A stretch of 64,000 bases of DNA from Leuctra nigra (taxonomy: Eukaryota; Arthropoda; Insecta; Plecoptera; Leuctridae): assembly GCA_934045905.1 (NCBI GenBank), contig OW203763.1, positions 48,832,121-48,896,120 of the forward strand. Reading direction: 5' to 3'. The notes under the pieces are model-generated. The model was given only the letters and a program-made list of their open reading frames with translations, made no database searches and had not been told where the DNA came from. The translations under genes were made by a program, and so were the position numbers. Positions 10,608 to 20,239 of this stretch are shown in pieces. How positions within the stretch are numbered: position 1 is the first letter of the stretch; every line of letters begins with the position of its first letter.

Positions 10608-11038
10608 GGGGGGGGTCTAAGGCTGGTAAGGGTACTTGGGGGGTGTACCTATGCCGATATGGTGCATCCCAGCAAAACCAAGTCAATGCCCACTGATTTT
10701 GCCATGAGGCAAGCTCGCGCCGTTGAGTCAGTTGAACCAGCAAATCCTACTTCCACGTCCACGACGTGACCCCTGGGTACATGGCGGCCAATGGTTGGTC
10801 GTCATGTAGCAGACGGAAGAGGGTGAATGGCGATCCTCCGGCGCCATCTAACTAACCGGAACACCTCGGCTAAGGGAAGGAAAACCCTAACAGAAAAGAA
10901 AAACCCTGGCCCTCCAAGCTTGGGGGTTGTGCGACGGGTTGGTTATTCTTCCACTTAAAAAAAAACCTTACTCATAAGTTCCAAAATGAAAATAAGCCGG
11001 CTTGTCACACTGTACGACGACATGGCGAGAAGAAGGAT

Positions 11039-11955
11039 AAACGATTCGGTATAAAGGATGTTTTAAATGTAGCAACATGGAATGTGAGGGGATTGGGATC
11101 CAAGGAATCAGAGCTTAATGAGATTCTTAAGCAACGGAAGATAAATATAGCTGTAATTACTGAAACTTAGAAGAAGTTAAAGGGTACCAAGGAGTTGCCG
11201 GACTACACTATGATATACAGTGGCGTAGAGCAAGAGACACGAGCGTGTCGTGGAGTAGCCATGTTGGTAGATCAGAAATGGAAAGCGAAGATCAAACACT
11301 ACATGTATATCAACGAGAGAATCATTGTAGTGAGGTTTGCATTTGAGAGAGGCAACTTATGCGTCATTGGGGTATATGCCCCTGAAGAAGGCAAGAAAGA
11401 AGACACTGACAGCTTTTACGATGAATTGCAGAAACAGGTAGATAAATATAATAAGTATGATCATTTGGTGATTGCAGGAGATCTAAATGCAAGAGTTGGG
11501 AATGAATCGATACCGAATGTTGTAGGAATCTACGGAGAAGATCGTGTAAATGACAATGGCAATACACTTCGGAAATTTTCAGTGTTCAATAACTTAAAAA
11601 TTACAAATACCTTCTTCAGGAAAAAGGATATTCATAAGTTTACATGGACTGCTAGGGGATACAGATCTCTTATTGATTATGTAATTGTGAACGAGAAAAT
11701 AGCCTCCCAAGTTAGAGATACCCATGTTAGCAGAGGATGTGACATATACTCAGACCATTATTTAGTGACTTCCAAGATCGAGGTTTTAGCAAGGTGGAGA
11801 AAGCAGGGGAATAGAACACCACGGCCTCAGGAAGAAGTATTTAAAATATATCTACTGCAAGAAGAAAGTATCCGACAGTTATATCAATCCAGGTTGACTC
11901 GACAGTTGCAGGGAATTCCGACATGTGAAAACATAGATGAAGAGTGGAGTCTATT
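11039..11955 (+). pseudogene. LINE 2 endonuclease with one nonsense codon
   Basis: An apurinic-type endonuclease for target nicking. Conserved blocks: NVATWNVRGLG at 11,066, INIAVITET just before the TAG at 11,168, GVYAPEEG near 11,370, VIAGDLNARVGN near 11,468, SLIDYVIVNE near 11,666 and YSDHYLVTSKI near 11,747 (the SDH catalytic pair). The TAG sits where a lysine or glutamine is expected. The frame stays open from 11,195 to 11,977, but homology moves to another frame at about 11,955, marking the frameshift into the RT. Confidence 0.85.
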
Positions 11956-13776
11956 AAAATTGCAATGCTATCAGTAGCCAGCGAAGTGTTGGGAAAGAAA
12001 ACAAAGTATAAAAGAAAAAAAGGACTAAAAATTTGGAACGACGAGATAAAGGAAGCTATTACAGAAAAGCAGAAGGCATTTAAGATATTGACCCAGAATC
12101 CGACAGAAAGAACGAGAGAGATTTACAACATCAAGAGAAATAAGGCTAAGAGTTTAGTGAGGAGTGCGCATGCAGAATCATGGGACAGATTTATAAGTAA
12201 CATCGAGGATGACGTCCATGGGAGACAAACGGTTGCATATAAGTTGCTGAAACACCTTAACAGCAAGGAAAGGGACACCGCCCAAATAAATGTCATAACG
12301 GAAAGGGAGTGGGTTCAACATTATAAACGACTATGGTACGACCCAGAAGCAAAATCTGCGCATGATTTCTTAGCAGCGGAAGTTGATTTGCTTACTATGG
12401 AGGAGTTGGAAAATTCGTTGCGGAGAACAAAGAACAGGAAAGCTACTGGCTTAGATGGACTTAATTCGGAATTAATCAAGTATGGTGGGTGTCACCTGAA
12501 AGGTAGATTCTTGCGTCTACTAAATCTGTGCTGGAAAAATTACCAAATTCCGGAGGAATGGGAAAGGGCAAAGGTAATATCTTTGTTCAAGAAAGGAGAC
12601 AGGAGTGGTGTGTCGAATTACAGAGGAATTAGTCTCCTAAATACAGCGTACAAGGTTTACAGTAAGATTGTAAATAATAGGCTTCAAGTTATCTCTGATG
12701 TAGTTTTATTAGAAGAACAAGCTGGGTTCCGCCAGGGTAGATCATGTATTGATGATGTGTTTACTTTGAAACAATTGATAGAAAAGAGGCGGGAATTCAA
12801 CTTGGAGACACACCTGGCATTCGTCGACTACGAAAAAGCATTTGACCGTGTGAACAGAGACTTGTTATGGTACATCATGGGCAAGAGGGGTTTTCCCAGA
12901 CATTTAATTCAAGTTATAAGAAGTCTATATCATCAAACCAAGATTGTCGTAGACTCGGGAAAAACTCTTTCCAAAGATATTATTATAAATCAGGGAGTGA
13001 GACAGGGATGTAGTATGTCACCTACACTATTTAATATATATTTGGATGACCTGGTTGGAAGATGGAAAGACAATGTACATCCTGGAATTCAGGTCAACCA
13101 ACACATGTCTTTGAATACCATGTTATTTGCGGATGATCAAGTAATTGTTCAGGAAACAGAGGATGAACTCCAAAGATCTATGTTTAACTTGCACAGACTC
13201 AGTAATTTATATAATTTGACGATCTCTTTAAAGAAGACGAAAACAATGGCTTTTAAAGGAAAGGACCCAGTACGTACAAAAAATTTAATAGATGACTACA
13301 CCCTAGAGCAAGAATCACATTTCACATACTTAGGTTGCAGCATTAAGTATGATTATGACATCGACGTTCGTAACAAGTTGAACAAATATCAATACATGTG
13401 TGGAACCATCCGAAGAACTCTTAGAAGTAAGACTAGGAGAGACACACAACTTAAATTTTATAAGGTGATGGCAGTCCCTTCTCTTCTTTATGGCTCGGAA
13501 ACATGGGTGACAACAACAAAAGATTTGAGCAGAATACAGGCCACAGAGATGAGATTTTTACGATCAGTGAAGGGATGCACCAGAGAGGATAGAATACGCA
13601 ATGAAGATATAAGACAGGAACTTGGTATTTATTCCGTGCTCGACAAAATTAAAATGGGCAAAGCAAATTGGAAGCAGCATCTTGGTCGAATGCCACCTGC
13701 GAGAATTCCTCGAAGCATTCTCCGTTACCAGCCAGGAGGAAGAAGAGATGTAGGGCGGCCCAGAAAACGATGGTGA
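11956..13776 (+). pseudogene. LINE 2 reverse transcriptase, open throughout
   Basis: The ~600-residue frame contains KATGLDGLNSEL, VISLFKKGDRSGVSNYRGIS, EQAGFRQGRSC, HLAFVDYEKAFDRVNRD, QGVRQGCSMSPTLFNIYLDD, MLFADDQVIV (catalytic FADD near residue 395), HFTYLGCSI and the C-terminal GRPRKRW just before the TGA at 13,774-13,776. This is the RT set and basic tail of RTE-like elements. The protein is internally intact. It is classed as a pseudogene only because the endonuclease upstream has a stop and a frameshift. Confidence 0.85.
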
Positions 13777-13822
13777 CATAACATTTGGAACCGGAACAGG
13801 CATTTATGCCTAATCCAGGATA

Positions 13823-13901
13823 GAAGAAGAAGAAGAAGAAGAAGAAGAAGAAGAAGAAGAAGAAGAAGAAGAAGAAGAAGAAGAAGAAGACATCCTTCAG
13901 G
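13823..13901 (+). repeat. GAA-repeat tail of LINE 2 plus right target duplication
   Basis: More than twenty GAA units end directly in ACATCCTTCAGG (13,890-13,901), the duplicate of 10,596-10,607. Simple-repeat tails instead of poly-A are typical of RTE-like elements. Confidence 0.9.
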
Positions 13902-15652
13902 TCACCATCATGAATCTTCCACATGAATATTTAAAACAATATTCAAAAAAAAACAATATTCAAAAAAATATTTAAAAAATATTTTGTCAAAAATAAAAAT
14001 CATTTCAAAGAGTGCAAAGATCCAGCCCATTTCATGTGGGTTGAAAATGACTCAAAAATGTTCATTTTCAAGCAAAGGAGCGAATTTTGAATCATAATCT
14101 CATACGATTAACAAAAAGTAATACCAACGAAATTTCAGGTTTATACCGATGTAAATATTCACTTCGGAATGATTTTATTTTAATTGTCACGTTTTCTAAT
14201 AGATATTAATACTAAACTACTACTTACATATGGCAGTCCAGGTGTTGCTTATTCCTGGAAAAGAACTTGAAAAATAAGTTGTTTCATCAACAGCACAGTT
14301 TTGCCAAGCAATCGGTATCAGATGGATAATATTGAACAGAGGTTGTTTCATATTAACAAAACTTTCGGATATCGGTAGTTGGGTTGGGGAAAATGATTTA
14401 TTTAGACCAATGTTTCGATTGACTTATCAACTGAAAATTAACTTGATTGGCATTTAGATTTTAAACATAAATGACGAAACTTGTCAATTAGCTGAGTGAG
14501 TCATTTGGGACTCACGTTAATAAATCTATGAAAACATAAATTAGATAAATCGTTATGCTTCACACCGTATAATGTTTTTATACTTGCATTAATATTTCCA
14601 TTTCCAATGTTAATGATATTGGGACAATTCATGTTTTTAATTTTTAAATAATTTAAGAAGGATTAAAAACAAGACAGAATGTGCCAATAATAAAAGTTAG
14701 GAATGCTATCATTAAACAATGTTTTGCAGCCACGCCAGCAGTAACACAAATTTGATTGATCTTTTGATAACTTCTATTTGCTTACTTCGTACTATTTCCA
14801 AGTTTATTTGTAGATCTAAGGTCTTTAAAAAGTCTCTAAACTCTGAGGTATTTTCAAGTTTTAAAAATAGCCTATAAGAAAAGCGAAGTACTTTGCCTGT
14901 CTTAGCGATCGCTCATCTATTCCATTTTCAGCTTTATTTGACGGCGCCATTTAATCTTATGCCCAGCCAGCCCATAGAAAAGTAATTCGTAGCTAATTGA
15001 TATAATTTCACAGTGTAAAGCAACCCTACATAACATGTAGTTTGAAAGTTACCCCTTCTCTTTTACACCCTCCCACTTCTCTGATGAAACAACCAGCTAT
15101 TTCCCTGCAAGTGATGAGTGATGTTTACAAGATAAAGTAGCTAATTCTAGTTTACTTCTATCTTATAAGGGAAACTTCATCCCTCAAACCCCCCTATCTA
15201 AGAAGCTGCGTTTTATCCTTAGAAAGTGATTGTGCTTGTATAATCACCGATCAAGATCACCGATCACCCGGCTGATTCCCTCGCTTCTCCGGGGAAATCA
15301 CCCGAAGAACTCAATACTTTCTCATTTTCGTTCGTTTCATAAGCGAAATTCTTGAACACGATTGTCTTCTGATTGACATTCTTCGACTGATATCTTGATT
15401 TATCTTCTCTCTACGGGATGTTACCATCTTCATAGTTCCTTTTGGTATGAAAATGTGATAAGAAATTCGGCTTACAGTTTCGATTGCGTATAATAATGTA
15501 TGTATCATGAGGTATTTCAGATTTCGGGCCCCACAAGCAGGATATTTTTTATGGCCTCTACTTTTGTAATTTTCATACATTATGTTTCTTGTAAATTTTA
15601 AATGCAGAACTTTTAAAACTTAAGCCTTATATATATATATGCAGATTGAATA
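13902..15652. other. No recognisable gene
   Basis: AT-rich sequence. The first ~25 bases belong to the reading frame interrupted by LINE 2. A short duplication of a GATCACCGATCA type occurs near 15,244-15,268. The minus-strand frame 15,311-15,580 has no recognisable domain. Confidence 0.55.
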
Positions 15653-15724
15653 GCCTGCTTAGCTTAGTGGTTAGAGCACTGGACCGGCAATTCAGGGACG
15701 TGGGTTCGAATCCCACAGTAGGCA
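15653..15724 (+). mobile_element. tRNA-like SINE head (Ala-type GGC anticodon), copy a
   Basis: The 72-nt segment folds as a full cloverleaf: acceptor GCCTGCT/AGTAGGC with one G-T pair, D arm GCTT/GAGC, anticodon stem CTGGA/TTCAG, loop CCGGCAA, T arm GTGGG/CCCAC with loop TTCGAAT, discriminator A. A-box (TAGCTTAGTGG) and B-box (GGTTCGAATCC) are intact. Position 33 is C rather than the invariant U, and the G3-U70 identity pair of alanine tRNA is absent. Three more copies nearby share 3' sequence. I therefore call a tRNA-derived SINE head rather than a functional tRNA gene. Confidence 0.75.
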
Positions 15725-15891
15725 AATATTTTCAATTTGCAGTTGGTATTAATTATCATTACCCTATCTGAGGTCATCAGAAAAAACCATATTAGTCATA
15801 TATATATAATATGAAATATATATATAAAATATGGTTTTTACTGATTCCCTCAGTTAGGTGAATGTTAATTAATACCAACTGCAATGTGAAA

Positions 15892-15894
<3 letters not shown>

Positions 15895-15941
<47 letters not shown>
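15895..15941 (+). repeat. TA dinucleotide microsatellite
   Basis: More than 20 TA units. Similar tracts lie at 17,815-17,838, 17,990-18,017, 21,369-21,420, 21,530-21,565 and 23,404-23,431, each adjoining a SINE or Penelope-like end. Confidence 0.9.
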
Positions 15942-15944
<3 letters not shown>

Positions 15945-15962
15945 TGCATTTTATAAGGTATT

Positions 15963-16205
15963 ACTGCGTAAAAGAAATGAAAACTGATTAAACTCCGACG
16001 ATTCGGTTTTATTTTAAAAACCTTCCTCAGGGAGCAAATACAGAAATAAAATGTAACAAAATCTATGAAAGTCTACATGAAAGTCTATGTCAGATAGACT
16101 TTCATAGATTTTGTTACATTTTATTCCTGTATTTGCTCCCTGAGGAAGGTTTTTAAAATAAAACCGAAACGTCGGAGTTAAATCAGTTTTCATTTCTTTC
16201 ACGCA
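15963..16205 (+). repeat. Inverted repeat resembling a Penelope-type terminal repeat pair
   Basis: The arms, about 100 bp each, are reverse complements. The outer parts read AAATGAAAACTGATT... and its complement, and the inner parts meet near 16,080-16,090. The right arm contains the hammerhead-like motif described separately. The adjoining phrase TTCTTTCACGCAGTAATAC recurs at 23,294-23,313, beside another Penelope-like element. Penelope-like elements commonly end in paired terminal repeats in inverted orientation. No coding sequence lies between these arms. Confidence 0.65.
16135..16177 (+). ncRNA. Hammerhead-ribozyme-like motif 1 (minimal type I)
   Basis: Core CTGAGGA (matches CUGANGA) at 16,140-16,146; helix II GGTTTT/AAAACC (16,148-16,153 and 16,160-16,165); GAAA at 16,166-16,169; a minimal helix III of AC/GT; the cleavage-site C at 16,173; helix I CTCC/GGAG flanking (16,136-16,139 and 16,174-16,177). 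One extra A lies between the core and helix II. Minimal type I hammerheads are known from Penelope-like elements, which fits the context. Activity is not shown. Confidence 0.5.
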
Positions 16206-16309
16206 GTAATACGTCAGTAATACGTAATACGCAGTAATACGTCCTTATAAAATGCAATCATATAATAGCAACTGCGAAAATCTAACACATCACATATATA
16301 TATGTCAAA

Positions 16310-16448
16310 CTTGTTTTTTTCTGATGACCTCAGATGGGGTGAAGTTAATTAATACCAACTGCAAATTGAAAATATTTGCCTACTGTGGGGTTCGAACCCA
16401 CGTCCCTGAATTGCCGGTCCAGTGCTCTAACCACTAAGCTAAGCAGGC
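16310..16448 (-). mobile_element. tRNA-like SINE, copy b
   Basis: The minus-strand head 16,448-16,377 matches copy a, with the same cloverleaf and GGC anticodon. The body follows in minus-strand order, ending in a segment whose plus strand reads TCTGATGACCTCAGATGGGG at 16,319-16,338. It lies in inverted orientation to copy a. Confidence 0.75.
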
Positions 16449-16483
16449 GATCCAATCTGCAGTGGTTTAGTTCCATATAAACT

Positions 16484-17782
16484 GTATCCCCATAAAAAAC
16501 ACTCAGTGTAAAAATACCAGCCAAGTCTCTTCAACTATAAAAAAAAAAAGAATTCTAAAAATTCAGCACTGAAAAGTAGTAATATCAAAAAATGGGCCAA
16601 GTCAAAACTTAATTTGAAAAACCAAAATACACTTGGCGCATCGTGTATATAAATAGTAAAGACGCATGCAAAAATCTAATATACCTAAATATATAATAAA
16701 CCAATAATGCCCTTTAAAACGATGCGCCAAGTATATTTTGGTTTTTCAAATTAAGTTTTGACTTGGCCCATTTTTTGATATCACTACTTTTCAATGCTGA
16801 ATTTTTAGATTTCTTCTATTTTTTTTATAGTTGAAGAGACTTGGCTGGTATTTTTAAACGGAGTGTTTTTATGGGGATATCACTCCTTTTTTTAGTTTAT
16901 ATACACAACTTGTAACACATATTGGAGCAACATATTGGAGCAACAATGACTAATTCATTTAAAAAAAAAACACGCTATTTCCGAATTGGTTACTACGAAA
17001 AATTGTGTTTGGTGCTAAATATAGGCTTAAGATGATATTCCATGAAGAATTGCGAAAGCATCATTCCAATCGGCCCAGCTGTTTTCGAGATATGGCATCT
17101 CTTCCGGTTTTCAAAATGGCGGAAGAAATAACTGCCACCTAGAATTTATTTCTATAAATGTTTGTATCATTATAAGCCTTCTGAATATATAGTTATTGTA
17201 GTAAGAGGTGATTAAAGTCTAATTCTTCATTTTTATGACGTCATTTCCGGTTTCGGTAATAGTACATTTCTTTTTTGACTATTGGTATTTCATACCAATA
17301 TGACAATCATACCAGATGACCATCTGAATCATTTGGCGCTGGTTTCATTCCGATCGGTCTAGCCGTTTTTGAGATATGACGTCACTTCCGGTTTCAAAAT
17401 GGCGGCTTCCAATTGGTTTTATAAAAAGGCACCTCAGACGCCAAAAGTGCACATGTGGTAAAAATTTAAGATCGATCGTCTCAGCCGCTTAGGCTGTGGC
17501 GGTGATAGCGGTGTTTCCTGATATCATCATCTGAAGATCAAAGTGATGTAATTTCACTGTTTTCTCGGTCCTCTAGCTCGCAAATGGCATAAGCTGATGT
17601 TCCCAAAATTTTGAATATGGGGTTGGGTGGGCCATCGCTCGAAATTAAGATATTTTGCAACAATGTGAGATTACAGTAAAAGTGTTTGGTCTGCTCTTCA
17701 GTTTATTATGCATTTACGGTATGTTGAGTGAGTGTGAGCGTACAGTACGACTTGGCTGGGTGGAGCGACCGCTCCACTAGAT
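16484..17782 (+). mobile_element. Foldback repeat with CRE/ETS/YY1-like modules, copy B
   Basis: The inverted-repeat head is at 16,484-16,880. A body shorter than copy A has modules near 17,096 (ETS + YY1), 17,236 (CRE + ETS) and 17,377 (CRE + ETS + YY1). It ends with GTACGACTTGGCTGGGTGGAGCGACCGCTCC-type sequence and TAGAT at 17,782. The flanks on both sides match those of copy C (upstream SINE head, downstream TTCTACAGTCCGAGAC), so B and C arose as a larger duplicated block. Confidence 0.8.
17377..17406 (+). promoter_or_regulatory. Composite CRE + ETS + YY1-like cluster in copy B
   Basis: TGACGTCA, CTTCCGG and AAAATGGCGGC occur in the same order and spacing as at 3986 and 19,518. Confidence 0.45.
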
Positions 17783-17902
17783 TTCTACAGTCCGAGACCC
17801 GTGATGAAGAGGTTATATATATATATATATATATATATGTTTATATATATGTATATATATGTAAATATTTTGTCTTTCAAAACTTTGTTATTTTCAAATG
17901 TC

Positions 17903-17948
17903 AATTTACCTGAAGAAGATGTGTAAAAACACATCGAAACGTTGTATG
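17903..17948 (+). ncRNA. Hammerhead-ribozyme-like motif 2
   Basis: Core CTGAAGA at 17,910-17,916; one extra A; a seven-pair helix II GATGTGT/ACACATC (17,918-17,924 and 17,929-17,935) closed by an AAAA loop; GAAA at 17,936-17,939; helix III AC/GT; T at the cleavage position (17,943), allowed by the GUH rule. Helix I is short (TAC/GTA) and may extend through an internal loop. It lies between two TA tracts in a segment that looks like a Penelope 3' end. Confidence 0.5.
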
Positions 17949-17986
17949 TAAACAATAAATCGTGGCAGAACCGAAAAATATGTCTG

Positions 17987-18017
<31 letters not shown>

Positions 18018-18022
<5 letters not shown>

Positions 18023-18118
18023 TACCAACTGCAAATTGAAAAGATTTGCCTACTGTGGGGATCGAACCCACGTCCCTGAATTGCCGGTCCAGTGCTCTAA
18101 CCACTAAGCTAAGCAGGC
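18018..18118 (-). mobile_element. tRNA-like SINE, copy c
   Basis: The minus-strand head 18,118-18,047 matches copies a and b. The body is cut short by the TA tract at 17,990-18,017. It lies directly upstream of foldback copy C, as copy b lies upstream of copy B. Confidence 0.72.
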
Positions 18119-18154
18119 TATTCAATCTGAAGTGGTTTTTGTTCCATATAAACT

Positions 18155-19976
18155 GTATCCCCATAAAAAACACTCCGTGTAAAAATACCAGCCAAGTCTC
18201 TTCAACTTAAAAAAAAATAATGAAATCTTAAAATTCTGCACTGAAAAGTAGTGATATCAAAAAATTAGCCAAGTCAAATCTTTATTTGAAAATCAAAAAA
18301 TATTTGGAGCATCGTGTACATAAATAGCTTGGAAGTATAGGCCAATCATAAATTATACATAATATATACATATACATAGTATACCTATAATGCCTTTAAA
18401 AAAACGATGCGCCAAGTATTTTTTGATTTTCAAATAAAGATTTGACTTGGCTAATTTTTTGATATCACTACTTTTCAGTGCAGAATTTTAAGATTTCATT
18501 TTTTTTTTTTTAAGTTGAAGAGACTTGGCTGGTATTTTTACACGGAGTGTTTTTTATGGGGATATCACTCCTTTTTTTAGTTTATTCTTACAACTTGTGA
18601 CAATCGAATAAACAATTACTAAATCCTTTAAAAAAAATACCCTTTACAATTTGGATATTCTCATGAAAAAAACAAAGGTTTCATTCCAATCGGTCAACCC
18701 AGTTCCGAGATATGGCAACACTTCGGTTTTCAAAATGGCCGCTGAACTTTCTGCACTGCCACATAGAATTTATAACTATGAATTATGTGTATCATTTTTA
18801 GCTTTCTGAATATGTATTTATTGTATAGGAGGGGATTATAATGATTTATAAATTTAAATGACGTCATTTCCGGCCTCATAAATAGGAAAATTCTAGTTTG
18901 ACTGTTCATATTCCATAGAGATGGCCTTCCGAATCGTTTGGCACTAGTTTCATACCGATCTGTCAACCAGTTTTCGAGATATTACGTTTCTTCCGGTTTC
19001 AAAATGGCTGCTGAAATCACTGACCTCTTGAAATATAATTTAAACATGATTACATTTTATTAAAAGCAGTCTCAAATAGTATATTTATTGCATCAAAATG
19101 TAAATTTGTGAGATTTTTAAAATGTGTGACGTCATTTCCGGTTTCAGTATGGGAAACTGAAAATATTATTGATGATAACACATAAAGTTTACCGTCTAAA
19201 TTGTTTAGCGCTGGTTTCTTTCAAATCTATTAAGACGTTATTAAGATATGATGTCATTTCTGGTTTCAAAATGGCGGCTTCCGGTTGGTTTTATATCAAG
19301 TCAAATGAGATATCAAAAGAACATACGTTACATAAATATCAAAATAATTGGATCAAATTTGTTGCCGAAATGCCAATCGATGAATTAAATTTCATGACGT
19401 CATTTCCGGTTTCGTTAACATAAATTTTAGTCTGTTTCTATTGATAATCCATATAGATGACCGTCCGAATCGTTTGACGCTATTTTCGTTCCAATCGGTC
19501 AAGTTGTTGTTAAGATATGACGTCACTTCCGGTTTCAAAATGGCGGCACAAAAAAATCATGGGGTGAAGGTTAAATCAGACGCCAAAAGTGCACACGTGG
19601 TAAAAATGTGAGATCAATCAATTCAGCCGTTTAGGCTATGGCCTGTTTACCGGATTTGAATTCCAGGAGACTACTACTACTACTACTAAGATTATTATTA
19701 TTATTATTATGAAAACCGCCCTAAAACACTGTTTTCACGGCCCTCTAGCGTGCAAAGGGCGTAACCTATTGTTCCCAAATTTGGTATATGTTGTAGGGTG
19801 GGCCATAGCTCGAAATTAAGATATATCGCAACAATGTGAGATTTCCCAATTTTAAGATCCTGTAGGCCGAAAATGCCACTTTGATGCTTACAGTAAAAGT
19901 GGGTTTGCTCCAGCCTTTATATGAGAGTTTGCGCGCCGTACGACTTGGCTGGCGTGGAGCGACCGCTCCACTAGAT
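18155..19976 (+). mobile_element. Foldback repeat with CRE/ETS/YY1-like modules, copy C
   Basis: The copy with the clearest period: the inverted-repeat head is 18,155-18,562, then modules fall at 18,721 (ETS + YY1), 18,859 (CRE + ETS), 18,983 (ETS + YY1), 19,127 (CRE + ETS), 19,249 (CRE-like + YY1), 19,395 (CRE + ETS) and 19,518 (CRE + ETS + YY1). The steps are 138, 124, 144, 122, 146 and 123 bp. The two module types alternate, so the repeat unit is a ~268-bp dimer. The end is the GGAGCGACCGCTCC hairpin and TAGAT. Confidence 0.82.
19518..19547 (+). promoter_or_regulatory. Composite CRE + ETS + YY1-like cluster in copy C
   Basis: TGACGTCA at 19,518-19,525, CTTCCGG directly after, then AAAATGGCGG starting at 19,537. 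Confidence 0.45.
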
Positions 19977-20104
19977 TTCTACAGTCCGAGACGCGTGATG
20001 AAGAGGTCAGAAGACCGTGGAATCCTTTCCACGTTTGACAACTGACATTCACCTTCTCGTATGGATTTTTCTCATATACGATGAGTACTTATAGGTGACT
20101 AACA

Positions 20105-20225
20105 TGGTTTTTTCTGATGACCTCAGAGAGGGTGATGATAATTAATACCAACTGCATATTGAAAAGATTTGCCTACTGTGCGGATCGAACCCACGTCCCT
20201 GAATTGCCGGTCCAGTGCTCTAAAG
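20105..20225 (-). mobile_element. tRNA-like SINE, copy d, truncated
   Basis: The body and most of the head match copies a-c, but the head stops inside the cloverleaf near 20,224, where Penelope-like sequence begins. This suggests a junction made by the Penelope insertion or by recombination. Confidence 0.65.
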
Positions 20226-20239
20226 CACTGATCTTCACA

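Larger units (their letters stand above)
10608..13889 (+). mobile_element. Nearly complete RTE-like LINE (LINE 2)
   Basis: A full-length-looking insertion bounded by a 12-bp target-site duplication. It starts with a G-rich leader (poly-G at 10,606-10,615) and has a ~450-bp 5' untranslated region, an endonuclease, a reverse transcriptase, and a simple-repeat tail of GAA units at about 13,823-13,889. The enzyme parts were once a single ORF. Only two coding defects are evident, a TAG at 11,168-11,170 and a frameshift near 11,950-11,960, so the copy is young. It inserted into a decaying minus-strand reading frame whose halves flank it. Confidence 0.88.

Noticed and set aside
15653..15724. Functional alanine tRNA gene (GGC anticodon)
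   Set aside because: C at position 33, absence of the G3-U70 pair and several local copies with a shared SINE body point to a SINE head.
16316..16340. CTGATGA in the SINE body as a hammerhead core
   Set aside because: A short CCTC/GGGG stem follows, but no GAAA and no cleavage triplet with a helix I partner could be found.
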